A stretch of 11,068 nucleotides of DNA from JAUXLW01 sp964195005 (lineage in GTDB: Bacteria; Actinomycetota; Acidimicrobiia; Spongiisociales; SHLN01). The notes beneath the pieces are model-generated. The model had not been told where the DNA came from and did not search any database. It saw only the letters and a list, made by a program, of their open reading frames with translations. The translations under genes were made by a program, and so were the position numbers. Shown here one piece after another: positions 1 to 6,846 of the stretch (position 1 is its first letter; each line of letters starts with the position of its first letter). The stretch is from contig CAXMOO010000192.1 of the NCBI GenBank assembly GCA_964195005.1, forward strand, positions 1 through 11,068. The letters run 5' to 3'.

Positions 1-1491
1 ATCGACTTGGCGGGTTTGCGATTCGATTCGGCACTAGCGGCCTACGTTGTGAACCCTTCACAGCGCGACTATTCCCTCGAAAACCTCGCCGGCCGGGTCC
101 TCAACCTCGAGCTCGAGTCGGGGCCCGAGCAGGAATCCGCTACCGGCGGCCAGGTCGCTCTCGATTTCGAAAGCCAGGGTGGTCCGGACCTGGAATCTGT
201 TGGACGCCGGGCGCAGGCCATCGGACTTCTGGTCGAACCGCTCAGAGAGCAGTTGGAGGTCCGCGGGGCGACAGAGTTGTTCGTTGACATCGAGCTCCCG
301 CTGGTACGGGTGCTGGCACGTTTGGAGCAGGCTGGAATTCAGGTGGATTCGGATTATTTGGAGGAGCTGGGTGAGAGCCTGCGTGATCGCCTGGCAACCC
401 TCGAAAGCAAGATCCATGACCTGGCCGGTGAGCCCTTCAACGTCAACTCTGCCACCCAGTTGCGCGTTGTCCTCTTCGAGCACCTCGAGTTGCCGGTGCT
501 CAAGAAGACCCCCAAAGGTCAGCCGTCGACAGATGCCGGGGTCCTGGAAAAGCTGGCCGAGGAGCACCCGATCGTCGAGTTACTTCTCGAGTATCGGCAG
601 CTTGAGAAACTGCGTTCGACATATGTCGACGGCCTGCTGCCGCTTATTGCCGACGACGGCCGGCTTCACGCCTCCTTCAATCAGATGGCGGCATCCACGG
701 GGCGTTTGTCTTCTGAACGGCCCAATCTGCAGAACATCCCTGTCAGGTCTGAGGAGGGCCGGACGATCCGCCGGGCTTTCGTGGCTCGCGAGGGCGCCAG
801 GTTTGTCGTGGCCGACTATTCGCAGATCGAGCTGCGCATATTGGCCCACCTCACTGGCGACGCCGGCTTGATCGAGGCCTTTCGCCGGGGGGTTGATATC
901 CACGCGGCCACTGCCGCTCGCGTTTCCGGGATCAAACCAGAGGAAGTTACGGTCGATATGAGACGCCGGGCCAAGATGATCAACTTTGGGCTTTTGTATG
1001 GCATGGAGGCTTACGGGCTGGCGCAACGTCTCGAGATCGACCTGGAGGAGGCCCAGAGCCAGATCGATGCCTATTTCGGGCAGTTCCCCGGCGTGAAGGC
1101 CTTCATGGAGGGGATCGTCAAGCAAGCCCATGACGACGGGTACACGACAACGATCTTCGGGAGACGCAGATACCTCCCTGAGCTGGCCGCATCCAACTTC
1201 CGAACCAGACAGATGGGGGAGCGGATGGCCCTCAACGCCCCGATTCAGGGTTCGGCAGCAGACATCATCAAGAAGGCGATGATTGCGGTTGACGCCGCCA
1301 TCGAGGCCCAGGGCCTGGAGTCGGTTCTGGTGCTGCAGGTCCACGACGAGCTGGTTCTGGAGTGTCCACAGGGGGAGATCGAGGTGGCATCCGCGCTGAC
1401 AAAGGACCTGATGGAGGGAGTGGCCGGGCTGGTGGTGCCGCTGACGGTCGATATGGCAGTCGGCGCCAGTCTGGCCGACGTCAAGGCCTGA
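1..1491 (+). CDS. polA: DNA polymerase I, C-terminal part (5' end outside the window)
   Basis: DNA polymerase I fills gaps and replaces RNA primers during replication and repair. The frame is open from base 1, so the true start and the 5'-nuclease domain lie to the left; numbering here starts at codon 1 of the window. Residues 1-80 are the end of the 3'-5' exonuclease-like domain and about 90-494 the polymerase domain. Motif A (DYSQIELR, Asp272), the O-helix (Arg321, Lys325, Phe329, Tyr333) and motif C (VHDE, Asp449/Glu450) are intact, so polymerase activity is expected. By my alignment to E. coli PolA, Asp9 matches the exonuclease residue Asp424, but the positions of Tyr497 and Asp501 are Ser66 and Arg70. 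Proofreading is therefore probably lost, as in many actinobacterial and thermophile enzymes. It ends 76 bp before rpsA, the usual actinobacterial neighbour. Confidence 0.97.
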   Translation: MDLAGLRFDSALAAYVVNPSQRDYSLENLAGRVLNLELESGPEQESATGGQVALDFESQGGPDLESVGRRAQAIGLLVEPLREQLEVRGATELFVDIELPLVRVLARLEQAGIQVDSDYLEELGESLRDRLATLESKIHDLAGEPFNVNSATQLRVVLFEHLELPVLKKTPKGQPSTDAGVLEKLAEEHPIVELLLEYRQLEKLRSTYVDGLLPLIADDGRLHASFNQMAASTGRLSSERPNLQNIPVRSEEGRTIRRAFVAREGARFVVADYSQIELRILAHLTGDAGLIEAFRRGVDIHAATAARVSGIKPEEVTVDMRRRAKMINFGLLYGMEAYGLAQRLEIDLEEAQSQIDAYFGQFPGVKAFMEGIVKQAHDDGYTTTIFGRRRYLPELAASNFRTRQMGERMALNAPIQGSAADIIKKAMIAVDAAIEAQGLESVLVLQVHDELVLECPQGEIEVASALTKDLMEGVAGLVVPLTVDMAVGASLADVKA

Positions 1492-1567
1492 GCCTCATTG
1501 AGCCCAAACCGTGTGCTACCCTGTGGCCGCTTTACGTTCGTAGAGTGATTTCCTACCAGGAGAACCC
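1492..1567 (+). promoter_or_regulatory. polA-rpsA gap with a possible extended -10 promoter for rpsA
   Basis: This 76-bp gap contains TGCTACCCT: TG at 1514-1515, then the -10-like hexamer TACCCT at 1517-1522, fitting an extended -10 (TGnTAnnnT). A -35-like TTGAGC at 1498-1503 is only 13 bp away, too close for a normal spacer, so it may not count. Transcription would start near 1529, giving an rpsA leader of about 40 nt. I see no terminator hairpin after polA. The promoter call rests on pattern alone. Confidence 0.35.
1558..1562 (+). promoter_or_regulatory. Ribosome binding site fixing the TTG start of rpsA
   Basis: AGGAG lies 5 nt before TTG 1568. No ATG or GTG in this frame is as well placed, and the reading from the TTG (M-S-D-E-K-T) begins the acidic extension, so the rare TTG start is preferred. 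Confidence 0.75.
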
Positions 1568-3163
1568 TTGTCTGATGAGAAAACCGAGGTGGTAGCGGTC
1601 GAAGAGACCGCCGGCGACGCACCAGCTGCCGCTGGCGCTGCGCCTACCACCCCTGATACCCCCGAGAACGCCGCCGAAGCTACTCCGGAGGCGGCCGAAG
1701 CTACCCCTGAGACGCCCGAGAACGGCGCCGAGGCTACTCCGGAGGCGGCCGAAGCCACCCCTGGGACCCCCGAAAACGCCGTCGTAGCTGCACCCGAGCC
1801 GGCCGCAGCTACCCCGGAGGCGGCCGCAGCCCCTGTCGACGCTCAGGCAACTACCGCGGAAGAGGACGACGAGACTCCGAGGAAAGCTCCCCGTACCGAG
1901 CTTCACGTCGTGAAGATGAATCTCAATCTCGAGGACCTTCCCGACGATTTGTCTGCCGACGATTTTGAGAGCGCCCTCGAGCGGACGGTGATGGAGTTCC
2001 GGGAAGGGTCCCTGGTCGAGGGAACGGTGGTACGAGTTGACCCGGACGAGGTGCTTATCGACATCGGATTCAAGTCCGAAGGCGTTATCCCCACCAAAGA
2101 ACTGTCCATTCGCAACAACATCAACCCGGCCGAGGTGGCAACCGTAGGGGAAACCATTGAGGCCATGGTTCTGGAGATGGAAGACTACGAGGGGCGCATG
2201 ATCCTCTCCAAGAAGCGAGCTCAATACGAACGAGCCTGGGGTCGCATCGAGACGGTCATGGAGGAAGGGGGCACGGTCAAGGGCCCGGTCATTGAGGTGG
2301 TTAAGGGGGGCCTGATCGTTGACATCGGCTTGCGAGGGTTCCTGCCCGCTTCGCTTGTGGAGCTGCGCAGGGTCCGCGACCTCCAGCCATATGTCGGGGA
2401 GGAGATAGAAGCCAAAGTCCTCGAGCTCGATAAGAACCGAAACAATGTCGTTCTGTCACGGCGAGCGTTCCTCGAGGAGGAGCAGGCCGAGCAGCGGCAC
2501 GCGTTCCTCGACGATCTCGAAGAGGGGCAGATTCGGGACGGAGTGATCTCGTCGGTCGTGAACTTCGGCGCCTTTGTTGATCTCGGCGGAATGGACGGCC
2601 TGGTGCATGTGTCGGAGCTGAGTTGGCAGCACGTCAGCCATCCCAGCGAAGCCGTAACGGTAGGGCAGGAAGTCAAGGTCAAGGTCCTTGAAGTAGACCG
2701 GGATCGGGAACGAATTTCACTGTCGATACGCCAAACCCGCGAGGATCCCTGGGAGGCGTTTTCTGCCGCCCACGAAGTGGGCGGGGTTGTTGAAGGCAAA
2801 GTGACCAAGACGGTGCCATTCGGAGCCTTCGTTTCGGTGACCGACGGAGTTGAAGGCCTCGTCCATGTATCTGAGATCGCCATGCATCACGTCGAAAGCC
2901 CTGAGTTGGAATTGACGGTGGGTCAGGCAATCAATGTCCGCATAACTGAGATTGACGATGACCGCCGCCGGATCAGCCTTTCGATCAAGCAGGCGATGCC
3001 CGAGTATGTTGAACGCACGCAGCCCCAGCCTCCGCGCAAGGAGCGGCCGGAGCCCGAATTCGAGCGAGAGGAAATCGCCACTGAGGGTGCCCATTTCAAG
3101 GCCGACGAGTCCCTCGAAGCCATTCTGCAAGAGCTCAAGGAACGTGGCATAGGCCGTAAATAA
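1568..3163 (+). CDS. rpsA: 30S ribosomal protein S1 with acidic repeat extension
   Basis: S1 binds mRNA on the 30S subunit and helps initiation. The product is 531 aa. After a low-complexity N-terminus (about residues 12-110), four S1 (OB-fold) domains lie at about 147-217, 232-299, 317-389 and 403-475. Domain 2 carries GLRGFLPASLVELRRVRDLQ and domain 3 VNFGAFVDLGGMDGLVHVSE, nearly the same as in mycobacterial RpsA. Four domains rather than the six of E. coli is the actinobacterial pattern. The C-terminus (about 480-531) is charged and ends in a short helix-like segment resembling the actinobacterial S1 tail. The oddity is the extension of roughly 110 residues before domain 1, rich in Ala, Pro, Glu and Thr and made of tandem repeats; known mycobacterial S1 has only about 30 residues there. 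The start is TTG with a good ribosome binding site. No intrinsic terminator follows. Confidence 0.97.
   Translation: MSDEKTEVVAVEETAGDAPAAAGAAPTTPDTPENAAEATPEAAEATPETPENGAEATPEAAEATPGTPENAVVAAPEPAAATPEAAAAPVDAQATTAEEDDETPRKAPRTELHVVKMNLNLEDLPDDLSADDFESALERTVMEFREGSLVEGTVVRVDPDEVLIDIGFKSEGVIPTKELSIRNNINPAEVATVGETIEAMVLEMEDYEGRMILSKKRAQYERAWGRIETVMEEGGTVKGPVIEVVKGGLIVDIGLRGFLPASLVELRRVRDLQPYVGEEIEAKVLELDKNRNNVVLSRRAFLEEEQAEQRHAFLDDLEEGQIRDGVISSVVNFGAFVDLGGMDGLVHVSELSWQHVSHPSEAVTVGQEVKVKVLEVDRDRERISLSIRQTREDPWEAFSAAHEVGGVVEGKVTKTVPFGAFVSVTDGVEGLVHVSEIAMHHVESPELELTVGQAINVRITEIDDDRRRISLSIKQAMPEYVERTQPQPPRKERPEPEFEREEIATEGAHFKADESLEAILQELKERGIGRK
1658..1819 (+). repeat. Three 54-bp tandem repeats inside rpsA
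   Basis: Three in-frame 18-codon units sit head to tail at 1658-1711, 1712-1765 and 1766-1819. Each encodes a variant of TPENAAEATPEAAEATPE. Units 1 and 2 differ at 5 of 54 bases; unit 3 is more diverged (for example ENAVVAAPEPAAATPE). A shorter EATPE-type sub-repeat is visible inside each unit. The high identity of units 1 and 2 at synonymous sites suggests a fairly recent duplication. The encoded stretch is acidic and probably disordered. Confidence 0.9.
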
Positions 3164-3167
3164 CGAA

Positions 3168-3286
3168 AGGTCCTCGACAAAGCGCGAAAATCCGGCTAAA
3201 TCTAGGTCTGCACGAGAACGCGAAAGCCTTACTAACGGTTGGAGTTGCTGAGGCTTGAAAATATTCCGAGGGGACCTAACCAACTC
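3168..3286 (+). ncRNA. Candidate structured leader RNA with pseudoknot, class unknown
   Basis: Starting 5 nt after the rpsA stop, this stretch can form an enclosing helix P1 (AGGTCCTC 3168-3175 with GGGGACCT 3270-3277, 8 bp with one G-U), an inner hairpin P2 (3224-3231 with 3249-3256; AAGCCT/AGGCTT core plus a G-U and an A-U pair), a short CGCG/CGCG helix (3183-3186 with 3219-3222) and a pseudoknot joining the P2 loop to the 3' flank (GAGTTG 3242-3247 with CAACTC 3281-3286). An alternative to P1 is TAGGTC 3203-3208 with GACCTA 3273-3278. An enclosing stem, internal hairpin and loop-to-3'-flank pseudoknot is an arrangement seen in riboswitches. It fits no class I know, and six-base complementarities occur by chance, so only covariation across relatives could confirm it. 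Confidence 0.3.
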
Positions 3287-3294
3287 TCAAGCGT

Positions 3295-3347
3295 CTGGCC
3301 GCAGCTTCCGATACAGATCAGGAGCACATCGGCCGACCCTCGGCCAG
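3295..3347 (+). promoter_or_regulatory. Mutually exclusive hairpins just before the cpaB ribosome binding site
   Basis: CTGGCCG at 3295-3301 is a perfect 7-bp match for CGGCCAG at 3341-3347. The same 3' strand can instead pair locally, GGCCGA 3331-3336 with TCGGCC 3340-3345 around a CCC loop. The two folds cannot coexist, and both end 5 nt before the AAGGAG at 3353-3358, so a switch could affect ribosome access to cpaB. No T-run follows, so it is not an intrinsic terminator. Regulation is inference. Confidence 0.35.
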
Positions 3348-3352
3348 TGTCC

Positions 3353-3358
3353 AAGGAG
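3353..3358 (+). promoter_or_regulatory. Ribosome binding site of cpaB
   Basis: AAGGAG lies 6 nt before ATG 3365, a strong and well-spaced site. It fixes the start of the first tad gene and shows that the preceding 200 bases are an untranslated leader or spacer. Confidence 0.8.
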
Positions 3359-3364
3359 TGTTGA

Positions 3365-4261
3365 ATGGTTAAGCGCACCGTCGTCCTAGTAGTCGCCCTG
3401 GTTTTGGCTGGAGTCGCGGCGTTCTCGATCTGGCAATATCTCGACGGCGTGGATGATGACGCCCGCGCCGCCTTCGAATTGGTTCCCGTTGTCCGGGCGA
3501 CCGAGGACATCCCGGCCCGCACACCGGGAAATACGGTGATCGATGATGAGTTGTTCACCGTAAGTAACGAGTCGTTCGACTTCTTGCCGGGCCCGAGCCC
3601 GTCTTCGACGGTCGCCTTCTCCACCGTCGAAGACATGACAGTTCGCTTGCGAGACCGCTTCGCCGTCGGCCCGATCAGCGCCAACCAGATTCTTACTTCA
3701 GACCAGTGGGAGGATGCACTTCTCGCCCCGGTGGTCACAAAACTGGCGGAGATCATAAGTCCCGGGAAGCAGGCGATATCGATTCAGGTCGATTCCACCC
3801 GAGCGGTGGGCGGCTTTATCCGGCCGAACGATCGCATCAATCTGATCGTGACGATCCAGGCTCCACGGGTGGAGTTCGACACCCTCGGAGAAGGCGAAGT
3901 CACAGAGGAATCGATTCGTGAGCTCCTCGACCTGCTTTCCGAGGCGAGTGTAGAAGAGGCGAGCCGTTTCCTCCTGCAGGGCCTGCCGGTCCTGGCGGTT
4001 GGCTCGCAAGCTCGCACAGGTGACCCGACCTTCGACAACGCCGTGGGGCGCGTTCAGACCGTCGTTGATGAGGACGGCACGGTCACCGAGTCCGGAGAAG
4101 GCACCCAATTCGGAATCATCACTCTCGAGGTGACCGCTGACGAGGCTGAGCGCCTCGTGTTCGCCTTCGAACGGGGCAACATCTGGCTCACGCTGGTGCC
4201 GGAAGACTTCATAACCACTACCACGGGTGGGATCAACCGGGAGAACTTGTTTGAGCAGTGA
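3365..4261 (+). CDS. cpaB: Flp/Tad pilus assembly protein CpaB/RcpC (SAF domain)
   Basis: CpaB/RcpC is an envelope component of Tad pili; in two-membrane bacteria it works with the secretin RcpA. The product is 298 aa, a usual family length. Residues 5-22 form one membrane anchor after a short basic start (MVKR). A SAF-like domain covers about 41-111 (VVRATEDIPART opening). The CpaB/RcpC core spans about 130-280, with SPGKQAISIQVDSTRAVGGF, the RPNDRINLIVTI strand and, near the end, GIITLEVTADEAERLV. A Glu-rich insert lies at about 170-200. Most of the protein should face outside the cytoplasmic membrane. It is the first gene of the operon, and the next gene overlaps its end by 11 nt. No secretin gene is visible, fitting a single-membrane cell, where its exact partner is not known to me. 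Confidence 0.9.
   Translation: MVKRTVVLVVALVLAGVAAFSIWQYLDGVDDDARAAFELVPVVRATEDIPARTPGNTVIDDELFTVSNESFDFLPGPSPSSTVAFSTVEDMTVRLRDRFAVGPISANQILTSDQWEDALLAPVVTKLAEIISPGKQAISIQVDSTRAVGGFIRPNDRINLIVTIQAPRVEFDTLGEGEVTEESIRELLDLLSEASVEEASRFLLQGLPVLAVGSQARTGDPTFDNAVGRVQTVVDEDGTVTESGEGTQFGIITLEVTADEAERLVFAFERGNIWLTLVPEDFITTTTGGINRENLFEQ
4239..4243 (+). promoter_or_regulatory. Ribosome binding site fixing the TTG start of cpaE
   Basis: GGGAG inside the end of cpaB lies 7 nt before TTG 4251. The only earlier in-frame start, GTG 4227, has no comparable site and would lengthen the cpaB overlap, so TTG 4251 is preferred. Confidence 0.6.
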
Positions 4262-5447
4262 GCAAGACTTCGACGCTGAAGGCATTGTCTTTGTCGACAC
4301 CGACGAAGACGAGAGGCTTCAGACCAAGGCAATCTTCGAAGGCCGCATAGATACCGCCGACTCAATGGAGGATGTGGCGCGAGCCGTTGCCGCCGGCGCA
4401 ACCGACGTTGTGTTCGTCGGTCCTTCCTTCGCCACGGCTGAGGGACTGGAGGAAGCCGCCGCCCTACTCGACAGCGAACCGGGACTGATCGTGATCCTGG
4501 TCGCTCCGGCCAACGTCGAGGGCTCAGTGTTGAGAGCCGCCATTCGCTCTGGTATCAGTGATGTCCTCGAAGCGCCGTTGACAATTTCTGCCGTTACTGA
4601 TGCTCTGATGGAAGCTGAGCGCACCCAGAATCGACGCCGGGAGGCGCCTCAGGAGGAGCCGAGCCCGCCCCCGCGCGAAGGCAAAATCATCACCGTGATG
4701 GCGGCCAAAGGGGGGAGCGGAAAGACCGTGTTCGCCTCTAATGTGGCAATGTTGCTGGCGCGGTGGGGTGATCCTCAACGAGTGGTCATTGCCGATGCCG
4801 ACCTCCAGTTTGGCGATGTCGCGCTCGTGCTTCAGGTCGACCCCAAGCACACAGTTGTCAACGCCGCCAAAGAGGGTGACCGCCTCGACGCACAGTTCCT
4901 GGATTCGGTCCTCGCCTCGCACACCTCAGGGCTCCGTGTCCTGGCCGCCCCTCTCGAGCCCGCCTTTGCCGACGAGGTCTCGTCGCTGGCATATACCCGA
5001 ATACTCGAGATGCTGAGTGACTCCTTTGATTACGTAGTGGTCGACACCGCCCCCAGTCTCGACGAGCGCCTATTGGCCATTCTCGACAAATCCGATGTGG
5101 TGCTCTTCGTCGTTGATATGGATCTACCAAGCGTGAAGAACGCCAAGCTGGCGCTGGAGACACTGCGGGTTCTCAACTACCCGGCCAACAAGATAAAGCT
5201 CGTGCTGAACCGGTCTAACTCAAGGGCTCGTCTTGACGTTGATGAGATTGAGCGTTCGCTCCGCCTTCCAATATCGGCCTCAGTGCCTTCCGACGGTCTG
5301 CTCCCGGCTTCAGTCAACGAGGGAGTTCCGATTGTCGAGTCCCACCCAAGATCGAGACTGGCCAAAGCTTTCGAGGATGTCGCCCGCCTGGTGGTGGAAG
5401 GCCGTCACGGCCAAGACGATGCGAAACCGAAGCGCTTTGGCCGATGA
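4251..5447 (+). CDS. cpaE: Tad pilus localisation ATPase CpaE/TadZ (pseudo-receiver + MinD-like)
   Basis: CpaE/TadZ proteins place the Tad machine in the cell. From TTG 4251 the product is 398 aa. Residues about 10-125 look like a response-regulator receiver domain, but the expected phospho-acceptor Asp after the third strand (DVVFVG) is Gly57, so it is probably not phosphorylated; this is typical of the family. A Pro/Glu-rich linker (about 126-146) leads to a ParA/MinD-type ATPase with deviant Walker A KGGSGKT (Lys153, Lys158), Walker A' with Asp182/Asp184 (IADADLQFGD), and VVVDTAP with Asp265. ATP binding therefore looks intact. The gene overlaps the end of cpaB by 11 nt and ends 19 bp before cpaF, so it is surely cotranscribed. 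Plain MinD or ParA is unlikely given the N-terminal domain and neighbours. Confidence 0.9.
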   Translation: MSSEQDFDAEGIVFVDTDEDERLQTKAIFEGRIDTADSMEDVARAVAAGATDVVFVGPSFATAEGLEEAAALLDSEPGLIVILVAPANVEGSVLRAAIRSGISDVLEAPLTISAVTDALMEAERTQNRRREAPQEEPSPPPREGKIITVMAAKGGSGKTVFASNVAMLLARWGDPQRVVIADADLQFGDVALVLQVDPKHTVVNAAKEGDRLDAQFLDSVLASHTSGLRVLAAPLEPAFADEVSSLAYTRILEMLSDSFDYVVVDTAPSLDERLLAILDKSDVVLFVVDMDLPSVKNAKLALETLRVLNYPANKIKLVLNRSNSRARLDVDEIERSLRLPISASVPSDGLLPASVNEGVPIVESHPRSRLAKAFEDVARLVVEGRHGQDDAKPKRFGR

Positions 5448-5466
5448 TTGTTAAGGATGGTGTGAG

Positions 5467-6846
5467 ATGAGTTCACTTTCGGAGCGGGTAGCAGCTGCTA
5501 AGGCCACTGAGATCGGGCAGGACGACGTCAGTGAAGAGGACGACAGTGTCCAGGAGCTTCGGCGTCGGCTGCATTTCAAAGTTGTCGAGGGCCTGGGCCC
5601 TTCGCTCTACGACCGACAGATGAGTGATGCCGAACTGAAGGTTCGAGTCATGGAAATGCTTGACTGGGCGCTCGAGACTGAAGAGAACGTCCCGCTGAGC
5701 CGGTCGGATCGCGAGGCTCTGCTACGAGAGATCGCCGACGACGTTCTCGGCTACGGGCCCATCGACCCCTTGCTGGCAGACGAAACCGTCACTGAGGTAA
5801 TGGCCAACGGCCCATTCGCCGTATTCGTCGAACGAGACGGCAGGATCGAAAAGACGCCTGCCCGGTTTGTGGACACCACCCACCTTTTGCGGATTATCGA
5901 GAAGATCGTCAGTCAGGTCGGCCGAAGGATTGACGAGTCGACACCGATGGTGGACGCCCGCCTTCCCGACGGATCGCGGGTTAACGCCATTATCCATCCG
6001 TTGGCTATTGGTGGGCCGTTCTTGACCATCCGAAAGTTTTCGGTTGATCCGCTCACGCAAGCGGATCTCGTTAGCAACGGATCTCTTTCGGAGGTTTCGG
6101 CCGATTTCCTCCGCAAATGCACGGTGGGAAAGCTCAACGTCGTTGTTTCGGGCGCCACGGGGTCGGGAAAGACCACCATGCTCAACGTGCTGTCCAGCTA
6201 TATCCCTGCTGAAGAGCGAATCGTGACGATCGAGGACTCGGCAGAGCTCCAGTTGAGCCAGGAGCACGTCCTCACTCTCGAGGCGCGGCCGGCAAACCTT
6301 GAAGGCCGCGGCGAGGTCACGATTCGTGACCTGGTCCGCAACACACTGCGAATGCGGCCCGATCGCATCGTAGTTGGTGAGGCCCGCGGTGGTGAAGCGC
6401 TGGACATGTTGCAGGCCATGAACACCGGCCACGACGGTTCGCTAACCACCATCCACTCCAACTCTCCCCGTGACACCCTTGCCAGGATCGAGACCATGGT
6501 TCTGATGGCCGGCTTTGAGATGCCGGTTCGGGCCATTCGTGAACAAGTGGCAGGCGCCGTGGACATGATTGTTCACCTGCACCGCCTTCGGGACGGGACG
6601 CGGCGGATAACTCACATCACCGAAGTGCTCGGTATGGAAGGCGAAGTGGTGACGACTCAGGATGTGTTCCTGTTCGACTACGGCATGGGAGTCGACGAGA
6701 ACGGCCGCTACATGGGCCACCTCAAGTCGACCGGCTTGCGCCCCAATTTCAGCAAGAAGCTCGAGGATCTCGGTATTGCGTTGGACGCCGACATGTTTGC
6801 CCCCGAGGGCTTCGCCCGTCAGGCCGACACGTTCGACGTCGGATGA
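5467..6846 (+). CDS. cpaF: Tad pilus assembly ATPase CpaF/TadA
   Basis: This secretion ATPase of the GspE/VirB11 superfamily hydrolyses ATP in the cytoplasm to drive pilin assembly through the TadB/TadC platform. The length of 459 aa is normal. The N-terminal domain (about 25-200) carries the family's YGPIDPLLADETVTEVMANG segment. Visible motifs are Walker A GATGSGKTT (229-237, Lys235), the Asp box TIEDSAELQL (Glu256/Asp257), Walker B IVVGEARGGE (301-310, Glu305) and the His box GHDGSLTTIHSNSP (His322, His330). All are intact, so the enzyme should be active. ATG 5467 follows AAGGA at 5453-5457 with a 9-nt spacer. Its stop overlaps the next start as ATGA. VirB11 or a type II GspE is less likely given the cpaB, cpaE, tadB and tadC neighbours. 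Confidence 0.97.
   Translation: MSSLSERVAAAKATEIGQDDVSEEDDSVQELRRRLHFKVVEGLGPSLYDRQMSDAELKVRVMEMLDWALETEENVPLSRSDREALLREIADDVLGYGPIDPLLADETVTEVMANGPFAVFVERDGRIEKTPARFVDTTHLLRIIEKIVSQVGRRIDESTPMVDARLPDGSRVNAIIHPLAIGGPFLTIRKFSVDPLTQADLVSNGSLSEVSADFLRKCTVGKLNVVVSGATGSGKTTMLNVLSSYIPAEERIVTIEDSAELQLSQEHVLTLEARPANLEGRGEVTIRDLVRNTLRMRPDRIVVGEARGGEALDMLQAMNTGHDGSLTTIHSNSPRDTLARIETMVLMAGFEMPVRAIREQVAGAVDMIVHLHRLRDGTRRITHITEVLGMEGEVVTTQDVFLFDYGMGVDENGRYMGHLKSTGLRPNFSKKLEDLGIALDADMFAPEGFARQADTFDVG

Noticed and set aside
58..1344. Long open frames on the - strand across polA
   Set aside because: They mirror polA codons in high-GC DNA, show no recognisable domain and have no convincing ribosome binding site; the same holds for - strand frames over rpsA (1553-2883) and the tad genes.
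3176..3273. Cyclic-di-GMP-I (GEMM) riboswitch upstream of the pilus genes
   Set aside because: GACAAAG at 3176 and ACGCGAAAGCC at 3218-3228 recall GEMM boxes (GACGCAAAGCC), but there is an extra G, the first hairpin does not form between them, and the GGTAGCCGGGTTACC-like 3' part is missing.
3255..3282. Promoter TTGAAA-16 bp-TAACCA for the tad operon
   Set aside because: The -10 lacks the final T and the -35 matches only in part. It would also cut through the candidate RNA, so it is too weak to list as a feature.
3164..3364. Intrinsic terminator after rpsA
   Set aside because: No hairpin here is followed by a T-run; the longest T stretches are two bases.
4227..4250. GTG 4227 as the start of cpaE
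   Set aside because: It adds eight residues without family support and lacks a spaced ribosome binding site; TTG 4251 has GGGAG 7 nt upstream.
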